Assembly (NCBI GenBank): GCA_023664385.1
Contig: JAMPFU010000008.1
Location: 38,014 to 102,013, forward strand
Direction: 5' to 3'
DNA: 64,000 bases
Origin: Clostridium sp.
Lineage (GTDB): Bacteria; Bacillota; Clostridia; Lachnospirales; Lachnospiraceae
A program made the translations under genes and the position numbers. This document shows positions 1-9,211 of the stretch, one piece after another (position 1 is the stretch's first letter; every line of letters starts with the position of its first letter). The notes under the pieces are model-generated. The model did no database searches. It worked only from the letters and a program-made list of their open reading frames with translations, and was not told the DNA's origin.

Positions 1-1
1 A

Positions 2-415
2 AGATATCCGGTTGTGCTTGGAAAGGACGATTATACGAAACGATTGGAATTTTATGTGGAGCATATTTTAAAGGAAAAGCCAATGTACATAGATAATATG
101 GATTGCCAAATGAGCTTTATCAATTCAAGGGAAGCAGGGGAATTTATGGCATATATATCCACATCAGATATTACAGGGGCAATAAACGGTGCATCCCGTG
201 GCACTGTTTCGATTCGGGAAATTATTAATTATGTGGAGAAAAAATGTGGCAGGCAGGCAATTTTAAGCCATGACGGTGACGCAGCGCCATATAATGGAAC
301 ACCGGAATTTAGTATAAATACGGAAAAAGCAAATAAGCTCGGCTTTACATTTTCAAATATCAATGATTGGGTGTATGAGCTGCTCGATTATTATATTGAA
401 GGAGAAAGCTGCTGA
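2..415 (+). CDS. NAD-dependent epimerase/dehydratase family protein, C-terminal part
   Basis: The reading frame is open from the left edge, so this gene starts outside the window; only about 137 C-terminal residues are visible. The opening residues (RYPVVLGKDDYTKRLEFY) resemble the substrate-domain segment of extended short-chain dehydrogenases (usually R-P-x-x-V-x-G-x-x-D-x-T-x-R). They are followed by a segment with a small-residue SREAGEFM region, as in sugar or flavonoid-type epimerase/reductases. The Rossmann glycine motif and the YxxxK catalytic pair would lie upstream and cannot be checked. The substrate is unknown. A gap of about 80 bp separates it from the ApbE gene. Confidence 0.7.
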   Translation, partial: RYPVVLGKDDYTKRLEFYVEHILKEKPMYIDNMDCQMSFINSREAGEFMAYISTSDITGAINGASRGTVSIREIINYVEKKCGRQAILSHDGDAAPYNGTPEFSINTEKANKLGFTFSNINDWVYELLDYYIEGESC

Positions 416-497
416 ATATGTTTGAAATAATTACTTGCAGGTTAATATCTATGGGATAAAAATATGGATAAGTAGTATAAATTGGTGGAGTATATAT

Positions 498-1595
498 ATG
501 GACAAAAAACTATCAGCGGCGCTTAAAATGCTGGCACTTTCCATGGCGCTTGTTTTTTTCTATCAGCTTGGTGTTGAACATAAAAATGACATAGCTAGGA
601 GTGGCTCGCAGACGGAATTTGCCTATGTCAATACATCGGCAGACGGAAGGGAAAGCAGGATAGAAGATTACCGCATGGGAACGTCAGTCAGCGTTACGGT
701 TTACGGTGCAGGAGCAAAGGAAACGGCTGCCTTGACATTTGCGTGTATAGACAGACTTGACGGACAGGTGCTTACCTTGGAAATTGACCGGCTTGTTGCA
801 GATTATAAGGTAGGAGAGCCTTACAGGGTAAGTGATGAGCTTTATCATGCGTTAAGCGGAGCGCTTTCTGTATGTGCCGACAGTAACGGAGCGTTGGATA
901 TAACGATTGAGCCTTTAAATAGGCTTTGGGGCATTGAAGGAAAATATGACGGCTTTCAGGTTCCGGGTGATGATGAAATAGGTGCGGCACTTGATTTGGT
1001 GGGATATGAAAACATAAGTGCTTATAAAGATAGTAATAATGAAGCAGGGTATATTTTAATCAATAAAGAAAATATTGATTTTGCCATAGGAGCCATAGGG
1101 AAAGGCTATGCCCTTGACGTGATAAGAGAGGAGCTTGAAAAAAGCGAAGCGCAGGGTGCATGTGTGATAATTGGCGGAAGCATTCTTGTATATGGAAGTA
1201 AGATAAATGGGGAAGGCTTTACCGTGGGAATAAGAAATCCGAGAGGTAATGAAACGGAGCTGATAGGATGTCTTACATTTGAGGCAAATGAGACAGCTTG
1301 TATTTCAACCTCAGGCGATTATGAAAAGTACGTCATGGCAGATGGCGTGAGATACCATCATATATTTGACAGAAGTACAGGATATCCTTCAAGGAGCGGT
1401 CTTATTTCCGTTACCGTAGTGTGCGAGTCGGGACTTTACAGTGATGGGCTTTCAACTGCCTGCTTTGTGCTTGGATATGACAAATCACTTGGGCTGCTTG
1501 AAAAATATAACGCTGAAGCTGTGTTTGTGGAGGAGGACGGAACTATAATCGTAACGGATGGACTGAAAGGAAAATTTATGCCGATAAATGAGTAA
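498..1595 (+). CDS. apbE: FAD:protein FMN transferase (ApbE family)
   Basis: ApbE enzymes attach FMN through a phosphoester to Thr/Ser of flavoproteins such as Rnf or Nqr subunits on the outer face of the membrane. Family signatures visible in order are MGTSVSVTVYG, a DITIEPLNRLWG segment, FAIGAIGKGYALDVI, IIGGSILVYG, GIRNPRG, ISTSGDYEKY, HHIFDRSTGYPS and YSDGLSTACFVLG. The N terminus has one hydrophobic segment (about residues 8-24) without an obvious lipobox cysteine, so an uncleaved anchor is likely. The ATG at 498 is chosen because GGTGGAG ends 7 bases upstream; the frame could open earlier at a TTG (435) that lacks a ribosome site. Length (365 aa) is normal. No flavoprotein target lies nearby. 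Confidence 0.9.
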   Translation: MDKKLSAALKMLALSMALVFFYQLGVEHKNDIARSGSQTEFAYVNTSADGRESRIEDYRMGTSVSVTVYGAGAKETAALTFACIDRLDGQVLTLEIDRLVADYKVGEPYRVSDELYHALSGALSVCADSNGALDITIEPLNRLWGIEGKYDGFQVPGDDEIGAALDLVGYENISAYKDSNNEAGYILINKENIDFAIGAIGKGYALDVIREELEKSEAQGACVIIGGSILVYGSKINGEGFTVGIRNPRGNETELIGCLTFEANETACISTSGDYEKYVMADGVRYHHIFDRSTGYPSRSGLISVTVVCESGLYSDGLSTACFVLGYDKSLGLLEKYNAEAVFVEEDGTIIVTDGLKGKFMPINE

Positions 1596-1630
1596 TGGGA
1601 AAATTTCAAAGTAAGATGGAGGAGAAAGCT

Positions 1631-2149
1631 ATGAGAAAATTATTGATTGTGGTTGACATGCAGAAGGATTTTATTGACGGAGCACTTGGCACAAAGGAGG
1701 CGTGCACCATCGTAAGGCCCGCTGCCGATTATGTAAAAAAGGCAATGGATGAGGGTGTGGAGGTTGTATTTACAAGAGATACACACCATGAGGATTATAT
1801 GAATACCCAGGAGGGCAAAAAACTTCCTGTTCCACATTGCATTGAGGGTAAGAGTGGTTGGGAGCTATGTGATGAATTAAAGCCCCTTGCAGAAGGAAAG
1901 CTTATATTTGACAAGCCAACCTTCGGAAGCATCAAGCTTCAGGAATTTGTTGCAAAAGAGGGCTTTGATGAGATAACTTTGCTTGGGCTTTGTACGGATA
2001 TATGCGTGATATCAAATGCAATGCTTATTAAGGCAGCATTGCCTGAGGCATCTGTGCGTGTCGTAGGCGGCTGCTCGGCAGGTGTTACGCCTGAGAGCCA
2101 CGACAATGCATTAAAGGCTATGTCAATGTGTCAGATAGAAATTATTTAG
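1631..2149 (+). CDS. cysteine hydrolase, nicotinamidase-like (isochorismatase fold)
   Basis: 172 aa. It has the triad of nicotinamidase/isochorismatase hydrolases: Asp in VVDMQKDF near residue 10, Lys in FDKPTFGS near residue 94, and the nucleophilic Cys in GLCTDICVISNA near residue 130. A TRDTHHEDY stretch and a later PVPHCIEG histidine match the metal-binding Asp-His-His of PncA-type nicotinamidases, so nicotinamide to nicotinate (NAD salvage) is the best guess; other amides remain possible. The ATG at 1631 follows a GGAGGAG site; the upstream in-frame ATG at 1595 has none and would overlap the apbE stop. The gene probably shares a transcript with apbE. Confidence 0.8.
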   Translation: MRKLLIVVDMQKDFIDGALGTKEACTIVRPAADYVKKAMDEGVEVVFTRDTHHEDYMNTQEGKKLPVPHCIEGKSGWELCDELKPLAEGKLIFDKPTFGSIKLQEFVAKEGFDEITLLGLCTDICVISNAMLIKAALPEASVRVVGGCSAGVTPESHDNALKAMSMCQIEII

Positions 2150-2200
2150 GAACTGTATAAAAGCGTATGTAGTTATTTTCTTTAAAGGAAAGGTGTTGCT

Positions 2201-2791
2201 ATGAAGTGGTTAGAGCATTTAAAAACCATAAACAGTCACAAATATCTGGTTATGAAGCACTGCTTTGCGGTAGGGCTTTATAAGCAAGGAGTTTTGCATG
2301 ATTTGTCTAAATACTCATGGACGGAATTTTCCATGGGTGCAAAATATTATCAGGGAAACAGAAGCCCGAATGATGCGGAGCGTGAGGATAAGGGATATAC
2401 TACCTCGTGGCTGCATCACAAAGGACGCAATAAGCATCATTTGGAATATTGGCTTGACTACAGCTTAGATAAGTCAAAGGGAATTGTGGGAATGCCGATG
2501 CCCAAGGAATATATTATAGAAATGTTCTGTGACAGAATTGCGGCGTGTAAAACCTACAATAAGGACAACTACAATGAAGGACAGCCTCTTGCATATTATT
2601 TGAAGGGAAGGGCAAGTAAGCTGCTTCATCCCGATACAAGAAAAACCTTGGAAAAATATCTTTACATGCTAAAGAAAAAGGGCGAGGATTATACGTTTCG
2701 GTATATAAAAAATAAAGAGGTAATACCGCTTAGGAAAGCAAAGCTTTCAAGATATTTTCCGTTTCTTCCGTATATTTTTAACAAAGGCTAA
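2201..2791 (+). CDS. DUF5662 family protein
   Basis: 196 aa, soluble, rich in His and aromatic residues. It matches by eye the uncharacterised DUF5662 family common in Clostridia: HKYLVMKHCFAVGLYKQG, then GVLHDLSKYSWTEF, then SWLHHKGRNKHHLEYW. The spaced His, His-Asp and His-His-like pattern resembles an HD-type metal site, suggesting a phosphohydrolase or metal-binding role, but this is inference from residue spacing only. An AAAGGAAAGG-type ribosome site precedes the ATG. It sits 26 bp upstream of dnaE and is likely cotranscribed. No function is assigned. Confidence 0.75.
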   Translation: MKWLEHLKTINSHKYLVMKHCFAVGLYKQGVLHDLSKYSWTEFSMGAKYYQGNRSPNDAEREDKGYTTSWLHHKGRNKHHLEYWLDYSLDKSKGIVGMPMPKEYIIEMFCDRIAACKTYNKDNYNEGQPLAYYLKGRASKLLHPDTRKTLEKYLYMLKKKGEDYTFRYIKNKEVIPLRKAKLSRYFPFLPYIFNKG

Positions 2792-2817
2792 AGCATTAAG
2801 AAGGGTAAGGTAACTTC

Positions 2818-5800
2818 ATGGAGTTTACACATTTACATGTGCATACCGAATACAGTCTTTTGGACGGTTCGGCAAAAATAAAGGAGCTTGTCAAACGGGC
2901 AAAGGAGCTTGGAATGAAAGCGCTTGCCATTACAGACCATGGTGTTATGTACGGTGCAATTGATTTTTATAAGGCATGCAGGGCTGAGGGAATAAAGCCC
3001 ATTATCGGCTGTGAGGTATATGTTGCTCCAAATTCAAGATTTGACAGGGAGCTTGTTAAGGGTGATGACAGGTATTATCACCTTGTTTTGCTTGCAAAAA
3101 ATGATTTGGGGTATCACAATCTTGCCAAGATTGTATCAACCGGATTTATTGAGGGCTATTACTACAAACCCCGTGTGGACATGGAGGTGCTTGAGCGCTA
3201 CAGTGAGGGCGTCATTGCGCTAAGTGCGTGTCTTGCTGGTGAGGTTGCGGTAAATCTTAGAAAAAATAATTATGAGGCTGCAAAAGAAGCGGCAGTAAGG
3301 CATCTTAAAATATTTGGCGAGGGCAATTATTATCTTGAGATGCAGGACCACGGAATCCCTGAGCAGAGGATTGTCAATACGGGAATTATGCGCCTTTCCA
3401 AGGAGACGGGCATACCGATGGTAGTTACAAATGATTCTCACTATATAACGGCTGATGATGCCGAGGCGCACGATGTCCTTTTATGTATACAGACGGGAAA
3501 GCTTGTAAGCGACACAGACAGAATGAGATATGAGGGAGGGCAGTATTATCTGAAATCTGCTGATGAGATGGCAGAGCTTTTTCCTTATGCGCCCTCTGCG
3601 CTTGAAAATACGTGTAAAATTGCCGATATGTGCAATGTGGAAATTGTTTTTGGCGAGCAGAAGGTTCCAAGATTTGACGTTCCTGAAGGATATGATGCGT
3701 TTTCCTACCTGAAAATGCTGTGTGAGCAGGGACTTGAAAAAAGGTATCAGCCTGTTACAGAGGAATTGAAGGAAAGACTTTCTTATGAGCTAAACACCAT
3801 AAAAGACATGGGCTTTGTGGACTATTTCCTCATTGTATCTGATTTTATCAGGTATGCAAAGGATAACGGCATAGCCGTTGGACCGGGCAGAGGCTCTGCT
3901 GCGGGCAGCCTTGTTTCCTATTCCCTTGATATTACAAATATCGACCCGATAAAATTCAATCTGCTCTTTGAGCGGTTCCTAAATCCTGAGCGTGTGACAA
4001 TGCCGGATATCGATATAGATTTTTGTCCTGACAGACGGCAGGAGGTTATAGATTATGTAGTAAAAAAATATGGGAAGGAAAAGGTTGTGCAGATCGTAAC
4101 CTTTGGTACAATGGCGGCAAAAATGTGCGTACGTGACGTTGGACGTGTGATGGATTTGCCATACAGCCTATGTGACAAGGTTGCAAAGGCTATCCCTGGC
4201 GATTTGGGAATGACAATACCGAAGGCGCTTCATGTGAGTAAGGAGCTGAAAGAGCTTTATGATACGGATGAAAGCGTGAAAAAGCTGATAGATATGGCTG
4301 TGAAGCTTGAGGGGCTTCCAAGACACTGCTCCATGCATGCGGCAGGCGTTGTAATAGGCAGGGAGCCTATCATAGAATATGTACCACTTTCAAGGGGCGG
4401 TGAGGACGCAATCACAACCCAGTATAACATGACGACCATAGAGGAGCTTGGGCTTCTGAAAATGGATTTTCTTGGACTTAGAAACCTTACCGTCATACAG
4501 GAGGCTGCGGAGCTTGTCAAGGAAAATCACGGCATAGAGTTGGACATGGATAACCTCGATTTTGATGACAAAGAGGTTTACGAAATGATTTCCGCAGGAA
4601 AGACCGAGGGTGTTTTTCAGCTTGAAAGCTCCGGGATGAAAAACTTTATGAAGGAGCTTAAGCCTGCAAATATTGAGGATGTTATTGCAGGAATATCCCT
4701 TTACAGACCGGGTCCTATGGATTTTATTCCTTTGTATATAAAGGGAAAGGAAAATCCCGATCAGGTAACCTACGACCATCCTGCACTTGAAAAAATATTG
4801 GCGCCTACATACGGATGTATTGTGTATCAGGAGCAGGTTATGCAGATTGTTATGGAGCTTGCAGGATATACGCTTGGCAGAAGCGACCTTGTGCGAAGGG
4901 CAATGTCCAAGAAAAAGGCTGATGTAATGGCGAAGGAACGCCAGAATTTTGTATACGGAAATGAAGCGGACGGTGTTCCGGGATGTGTAAGCAGGGGAAT
5001 CAGAGAGGAAATTGCCAATAAAATATTTGACGAGATGACAGACTTTGCAAAGTATGCATTTAATAAATCCCATGCGGCGGCCTATGCAGTTGTGGCATTT
5101 CAGACCGCATATTTAAAATGTCATTATCCTGTTGAGTTTATGGCGGCGCTTATGTCCTCCGTAAAGGAAAATTCGGGAAAGGTAACTGCATATATACAGA
5201 CGCTTAGAACGATGGGAATTAAGCTTCTTCCTCCTGACATCAATCTTGGCAGGGGAGACTTTTCCGTTTCAGGCAGCAGCATACGATACGGTCTGTCGGC
5301 GGTAAAAAGCGTTGGAGACGGAGTCACTGACGTAATCAGACATGAGGTTGAGGCGAACGGACCGTTTAAGGATTTAGAGGATTTTGTAAAAAGGCTGTCC
5401 AATAAGGAGGCAAACAAGAGGACAATTGAGAGCTTTATTTTATCGGGCGCATTTGACGGATTTGGGGCAAACAGAAGACAGATGATGCAGGTTTATGGAA
5501 AAATCCTTGAGCAGGAGACACAGGAGAAGAAAAATGCCATGAGCGGGCAGATGTCGCTGCTTGATTTTCTTGGTGAGGAGGAAAAAAGTAATTTTGCTGT
5601 TCAATATCCTGACGTGGAGGAATATAAAAAGGACGAGCTTCTTGCAAAGGAAAAGGAAATGCTTGGAGTATATTTGTCGGGACATCCTATGGACGATTAC
5701 ATGGATATTATTGAAAAACAGGTAAATGTAAAATCCTCTGATTTTTCTATGGAGGATGAGGACGAGGGCGTCGGCGTTTTTGACAGACAGCAGTGCAGCA

Positions 5801-6294
5801 TTGCAGGCTCCATAGAGGCAGTTGCCATAAAGACAACAAGACGTGGAGACAATATGGCTTTTATAACCCTTGAGGATTTATACGGAACAGTTGAGGTTGT
5901 TGTATTTCCAAGGGACTATACGAGATACAGAGGCTATCTTGCAAAAGACAGCAAGGTAATGGTAACCGGAAATGCCTCTGTGTCTGAGAGTGAGGCAAAG
6001 CTTCTGCTTTCGGAGATAATGTCTCTTGATGAAGTAAGAAGTGATATTGAGGATGAAAAAAGGGATGTATGGCTTAGGTTTGATGATGAGGCAGCGTATA
6101 ATAAGGCTTCCGAAGATGTTGTTGGATATATAGAGGAAAATAAGGGAAAATCAAATGTAATTATTTTCCTTGAGGCCGAAAAAAAGATGAAAAGCCTTGG
6201 GAATATGAAGGTGCGTTCCAATGAGGCAGGCATGGCGAAAATGAGGATGGCATTTGGTGAAGAAAATGTCCGTATTGTAAGTAAGAATAAATAA
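2818..6294 (+). CDS. dnaE: DNA polymerase III subunit alpha
   Basis: 1158 aa, full length for the DnaE class of replicative polymerases. The N-terminal PHP domain begins HLHVHTEYSLLDG (residues 5-17). The palm carries the catalytic acidic motif PDIDIDFCPDRR near residue 398 and the GPGRGSAAGSL segment near residue 359. Helix-hairpin-helix/thumb and OB-fold regions follow (LYGTVEVVVFPRDY near residue 1020). In low-GC Firmicutes DnaE works beside PolC, extending RNA primers on the lagging strand and doing error-prone synthesis. The start ATG lies 26 bp after DUF5662, with an AAGGGTAAGG-type site. Nothing appears truncated. Confidence 0.97.
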   Translation: MEFTHLHVHTEYSLLDGSAKIKELVKRAKELGMKALAITDHGVMYGAIDFYKACRAEGIKPIIGCEVYVAPNSRFDRELVKGDDRYYHLVLLAKNDLGYHNLAKIVSTGFIEGYYYKPRVDMEVLERYSEGVIALSACLAGEVAVNLRKNNYEAAKEAAVRHLKIFGEGNYYLEMQDHGIPEQRIVNTGIMRLSKETGIPMVVTNDSHYITADDAEAHDVLLCIQTGKLVSDTDRMRYEGGQYYLKSADEMAELFPYAPSALENTCKIADMCNVEIVFGEQKVPRFDVPEGYDAFSYLKMLCEQGLEKRYQPVTEELKERLSYELNTIKDMGFVDYFLIVSDFIRYAKDNGIAVGPGRGSAAGSLVSYSLDITNIDPIKFNLLFERFLNPERVTMPDIDIDFCPDRRQEVIDYVVKKYGKEKVVQIVTFGTMAAKMCVRDVGRVMDLPYSLCDKVAKAIPGDLGMTIPKALHVSKELKELYDTDESVKKLIDMAVKLEGLPRHCSMHAAGVVIGREPIIEYVPLSRGGEDAITTQYNMTTIEELGLLKMDFLGLRNLTVIQEAAELVKENHGIELDMDNLDFDDKEVYEMISAGKTEGVFQLESSGMKNFMKELKPANIEDVIAGISLYRPGPMDFIPLYIKGKENPDQVTYDHPALEKILAPTYGCIVYQEQVMQIVMELAGYTLGRSDLVRRAMSKKKADVMAKERQNFVYGNEADGVPGCVSRGIREEIANKIFDEMTDFAKYAFNKSHAAAYAVVAFQTAYLKCHYPVEFMAALMSSVKENSGKVTAYIQTLRTMGIKLLPPDINLGRGDFSVSGSSIRYGLSAVKSVGDGVTDVIRHEVEANGPFKDLEDFVKRLSNKEANKRTIESFILSGAFDGFGANRRQMMQVYGKILEQETQEKKNAMSGQMSLLDFLGEEEKSNFAVQYPDVEEYKKDELLAKEKEMLGVYLSGHPMDDYMDIIEKQVNVKSSDFSMEDEDEGVGVFDRQQCSIAGSIEAVAIKTTRRGDNMAFITLEDLYGTVEVVVFPRDYTRYRGYLAKDSKVMVTGNASVSESEAKLLLSEIMSLDEVRSDIEDEKRDVWLRFDDEAAYNKASEDVVGYIEENKGKSNVIIFLEAEKKMKSLGNMKVRSNEAGMAKMRMAFGEENVRIVSKNK

Positions 6295-6350
6295 GGTTTT
6301 GTAAAATATATTTCATGGGTAATATATTTATATAAATTGTGGAGGAACTT

Positions 6351-7139
6351 ATGGTTATCAGGTCAGGCTCAAATGAGAAGGTGAAGCAGCTTAGGAAGCT
6401 TGTTAAATCATCTAAGGAAAGAATGGAAAAAGGCTTATATATTGTGGAAGGCATAAGGATGTTTAGGGAGATACCAAACGCTCAAATTGTTGAGGCATAT
6501 ATCAGCGAGGGAGCGCTTGAAAAATATGAGGCTGACGTTTCCTGTTTATTATGTGATTGCCATGTTTTATCGGACAGTGTATTTCAGACTGTGTCAGATA
6601 CGAAGTCGCCGCAGGGAATCCTTGCGGTTGTAAGGATGCAGGATTATACCCTTGCGGATATTTGCGGCTGTGCAGATGCTTTTGATAATTGTCCGTTTAT
6701 TTTAGCTGCTGAAAGATTGCAGGATCCGGGAAATCTCGGCACCATTATACGGACTGCCGAGGCAGCAGGCGTTACAGGCATTATTTTAAGCAATGACTGC
6801 GCAGACATTTACAATCCGAAAACAGTAAGGTCTACAATGGGTTCCTTGTTCAGAATGCCTGTGTATGTTTCGGAAAATTTGAAGGAGGATATTAATTTAC
6901 TTCATAAAAATAATATAAAGATATATGGTGCACATCTTAAGGGTGAGAGCATGTATGAAGCAGACTTCACAAAGCCTGTTGCATTTCTTATAGGAAATGA
7001 GGGGAACGGGCTTAGTGAGGATGTAGCTGCCGCAGCGGACGCACTTATTTATATTCCAATGAAAGGGGGGATTGAATCCTTAAATGCAGCGGTTTCTGCG
7101 TCCGTTATATGCTATGAGGTTTTGCGCCAAAGACTTTAA
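6351..7139 (+). CDS. TrmH/SpoU-family RNA 2'-O-methyltransferase
   Basis: 262 aa. The N-terminal roughly 100 residues form an RNA-binding substrate domain (KVKQLRKLVKSSKERMEKG, then LYIVEGIRMFREI). The C-terminal SPOUT knot domain shows all three family motifs: AAERLQDPGNLGTIIRTAEA, FLIGNEGNGLSEDV and IPMKGGIESLNAAVSASV. These proteins transfer methyl from SAM to ribose 2'-OH of rRNA or tRNA; the exact nucleotide cannot be read from sequence. GGAGG at 6341 selects the ATG at 6351 over an upstream GTG at 6339. It follows dnaE by 56 bp. Confidence 0.92.
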   Translation: MVIRSGSNEKVKQLRKLVKSSKERMEKGLYIVEGIRMFREIPNAQIVEAYISEGALEKYEADVSCLLCDCHVLSDSVFQTVSDTKSPQGILAVVRMQDYTLADICGCADAFDNCPFILAAERLQDPGNLGTIIRTAEAAGVTGIILSNDCADIYNPKTVRSTMGSLFRMPVYVSENLKEDINLLHKNNIKIYGAHLKGESMYEADFTKPVAFLIGNEGNGLSEDVAAAADALIYIPMKGGIESLNAAVSASVICYEVLRQRL

Positions 7140-7146
7140 TTGCTTT

Positions 7147-7199
7147 CGATGGTTTTCGAGTATTCTGTATGTAAAACCATGTCGAAGGGTTTATTTTTA
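7147..7199 (+). terminator. possible intrinsic terminator after the SpoU methyltransferase gene
   Basis: CGATGGTTTT and AAAACCATGTCG can pair as a stem interrupted by a small bulge, with a 16-nt loop, followed by a T-rich tract (TTTATTTTTATTT). It lies directly after the stop at 7139, so it plausibly ends the dnaE transcript. The bulge and G residues between stem and T tract keep confidence moderate. Confidence 0.5.
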
Positions 7200-7297
7200 T
7201 TTAAGGTCTATTTTATTATTTTTTGAATATATTTAATATGTACATGTAAACATTGTATAAAATCATTCACATTACGATTTAAAAGGGGAGGAGAAAT

Positions 7298-7930
7298 ATG
7301 ACAGAGAAGATTTTAAATAACAATCAGGTAGTGGTGGCAGGAGAAATAGTATCGGACTTCAGGTTCAGCCATGAAATATTCGGGGAAGGATTTTACATGG
7401 TAGACCTTATTGTCAGCAGATTAAGTGACGCCCATGACGTTATACCGCTTATGGTATCAGACAGATTATTTGACGTGGAGGGCTCACATATTGGTGAGAA
7501 GGTTCTTGCAAAAGGACAGTTTCGTTCCTACAACAAGCATGAGGAAAATAAGAACAGACTTATTTTATCAGTGTTTGTAAGAGAAATTGAACTACTTGGG
7601 GAGGATGACGACAGGGACAATAAGCCGAATCAGATTTATCTTGACGGATACATATGCAAGGAGCCTATATACAGAATGACGCCGCTTGGCAGGGAAATTG
7701 CCGACATATTGCTTGCGGTAAATCGTGCGTATGGGAAATCCGATTACATACCTTGTATTTGCTGGGGCAGGAATGCCAGATTTGCAGGAAAGCTTGCTGT
7801 GGGTGAGCATGTTGCCATATGGGGCAGAATACAGAGCAGGGAATATCAGAAAAAGGTTGGTCAGGATGAGATTGTAAATAAGGTGGCTTATGAGGTATCA
7901 GTAAGTAAAATGGAATGCCTTGAAAGCTAG
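7298..7930 (+). CDS. single-stranded DNA-binding-like protein with two OB folds
   Basis: 210 aa. Two OB-fold-like halves can be seen: residues 1-100 (NNQVVVAGEIVSDFRFSHEI, then KVLAKGQFRSYNK) and residues 105-205 (NQIYLDGYICKEPIYRMTPL, then YIPCICWGRNARFAGKLAVG and HVAIWGRIQSREYQ). The second half matches SSB closely (strand pattern P-x-x-x-x-T-P-x-G and W-G-R). Unlike housekeeping Ssb it lacks the acidic C-terminal DDDIPF-like tail, so it is probably an accessory SSB/PriB-like protein; its role is unproven. GGGGAGGAG precedes the ATG. Confidence 0.75.
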   Translation: MTEKILNNNQVVVAGEIVSDFRFSHEIFGEGFYMVDLIVSRLSDAHDVIPLMVSDRLFDVEGSHIGEKVLAKGQFRSYNKHEENKNRLILSVFVREIELLGEDDDRDNKPNQIYLDGYICKEPIYRMTPLGREIADILLAVNRAYGKSDYIPCICWGRNARFAGKLAVGEHVAIWGRIQSREYQKKVGQDEIVNKVAYEVSVSKMECLES

Positions 7931-7944
7931 CCCGCATTCTTTCA

Positions 7945-7974
7945 TTGACATATATATTATAGGTATGCTAATAT
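7945..7974 (+). promoter_or_regulatory. sigma-A-type promoter of the riboswitch-dapA-dapB transcript
   Basis: TTGACA (7945-7950) is followed 18 bp later by TAATAT (7969-7974), just upstream of the riboswitch aptamer at about 7994. The -35 is perfect, the -10 partial. Confidence 0.6.
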
Positions 7975-7993
7975 ATTCGATGTAGTTACATAG

Positions 7994-8298
7994 TAGAGGT
8001 GCAAAATTCAAAAGTACCCTGTGTGATGTCTTAGAGCAGAGGAACACGGGCAAAAGGGGATTTTGCCGAAGAAGGATATTATCTAAGTAATATTTTTCTG
8101 GTTGTACAGTTAATAGCTGTATGACTGTCATCAGATGATGTATCAGCTTTTCAAAGGAAAGCTTGATATGCAGCGTCACTGTTTCGCCGAAGATAAATCA
8201 GGCTCGGTGACGTTCCAGATAAGATGGAGCGCTACTAGTGGAATAAATAAGCTTTTATTTTACGGTTGGCACTTTGTCTGTGCTGACCGTATTTTTTT
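7994..8298 (+). ncRNA. lysine riboswitch (L box) with terminator expression platform
   Basis: The leader of dapA carries the conserved L-box blocks in the right order: AGAGGTGCAAA at 7995, GCCGAAGAAGGAT near 8065, CTGGTTGTAC near 8099, GACTGTCATC near 8123 and TGGAGCGCTACT at 8225. The aptamer spans roughly 7994-8243. An 11-bp hairpin (ACGGTTGGCAC / GTGCTGACCGT, 8262-8290) followed by ATTTTTTT (8291-8298) is a typical terminator. By known L-box logic, lysine binding should favour termination and repress lysine/DAP synthesis. The P4/P5 region looks longer than average but keeps the core blocks. Confidence 0.93.
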
Positions 8299-8312
8299 AG
8301 GAGGATAATAAT

Positions 8313-9200
8313 ATGGCAATTTTTACAGGTGCAGGTGTTGCAATTGTGACACCATTTCATGAGGATGGTTCAGTAGATTATGATTCATTTAGGAAGCTGA
8401 TTGAGTTTCAGGTTGAAAATGGTACGGACTGTATCATTGTATGCGGAACGACAGGAGAGGCGTCAACGCTTACACATGAGGAGCATCTTGAATGTATCAG
8501 ATTTTGTGTGGAGGTAGTAAACAAGCGGATTCCTGTGGTAGCAGGAACAGGCTCAAACTGTACCGAAACGGCAATCTATCTCTCCAAGGAGGCAGAAAAA
8601 TATGGCGCTGACGGACTTTTGCTTGTGACCCCTTACTACAACAAAGCAACACAAAAGGGACTCATTGCCCATTTTACGGCTGTTGCAGACAGTGTTTCAA
8701 TTCCTGTTATTCTGTATAATGTACCAAGCAGGACAGGGGTAAATATTTTACCTGAAACAGCAGTTGCACTAGCAAGGAATGTTAAAAATATTGTGGCGAT
8801 AAAGGAAGCGTCAGGGAACATTTCCCAGATAGCAAAGCTCGCTGCGTTGGCAGACGGATGTATCGATATTTATTCCGGAAATGACGATCAGGTGATACCG
8901 ATTCTTTCTCTTGGAGGAAAGGGCGTCATATCTGTGCTTTCAAATGTTGCGCCAAGGGAAACCCATGATATGGTTGCAAAATATCTTGCGGGCGACGTGA
9001 AGGGAGCCTTGGACATACAGCTTAAGGCAATTGACCTTTGTGATGCACTGTTTTGTGAGGTAAATCCAATTCCTGTTAAAAAGGGCGTTGCGCTTATGGG
9101 ATATTGTAACGGAAAGCTCAGAATGCCGCTTACGGATATTGAGGAGGCAAATGAGGCTAAGCTTACAAAGGCAATGAAGGATTTTGGAATAAAGCTTTAG
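8313..9200 (+). CDS. dapA: 4-hydroxy-tetrahydrodipicolinate synthase
   Basis: 295 aa, full length. Condenses pyruvate and aspartate semialdehyde, the committed step to diaminopimelate and lysine. Visible motifs: GTGVAIVTPFHEDGSVD-like N terminus, CGTTGEASTLTHEEH (substrate loop), YYNKATQKG, the catalytic Tyr in ILYNVPSRTG, and the Schiff-base Lys in VAIKEASGNI near residue 161. A strong AGGAGG site at 8299-8304 overlaps the end of the riboswitch terminator T tract, so translation and transcription control are physically close. It is 11 bp upstream of dapB. Confidence 0.97.
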   Translation: MAIFTGAGVAIVTPFHEDGSVDYDSFRKLIEFQVENGTDCIIVCGTTGEASTLTHEEHLECIRFCVEVVNKRIPVVAGTGSNCTETAIYLSKEAEKYGADGLLLVTPYYNKATQKGLIAHFTAVADSVSIPVILYNVPSRTGVNILPETAVALARNVKNIVAIKEASGNISQIAKLAALADGCIDIYSGNDDQVIPILSLGGKGVISVLSNVAPRETHDMVAKYLAGDVKGALDIQLKAIDLCDALFCEVNPIPVKKGVALMGYCNGKLRMPLTDIEEANEAKLTKAMKDFGIKL

Positions 9201-9211
9201 GAGGAAGTACA

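Noticed and set aside
4390..5073. 227-residue minus-strand ORF inside dnaE
   Set aside because: Antisense of a fully conserved polymerase gene; no ribosome site and no family pattern.
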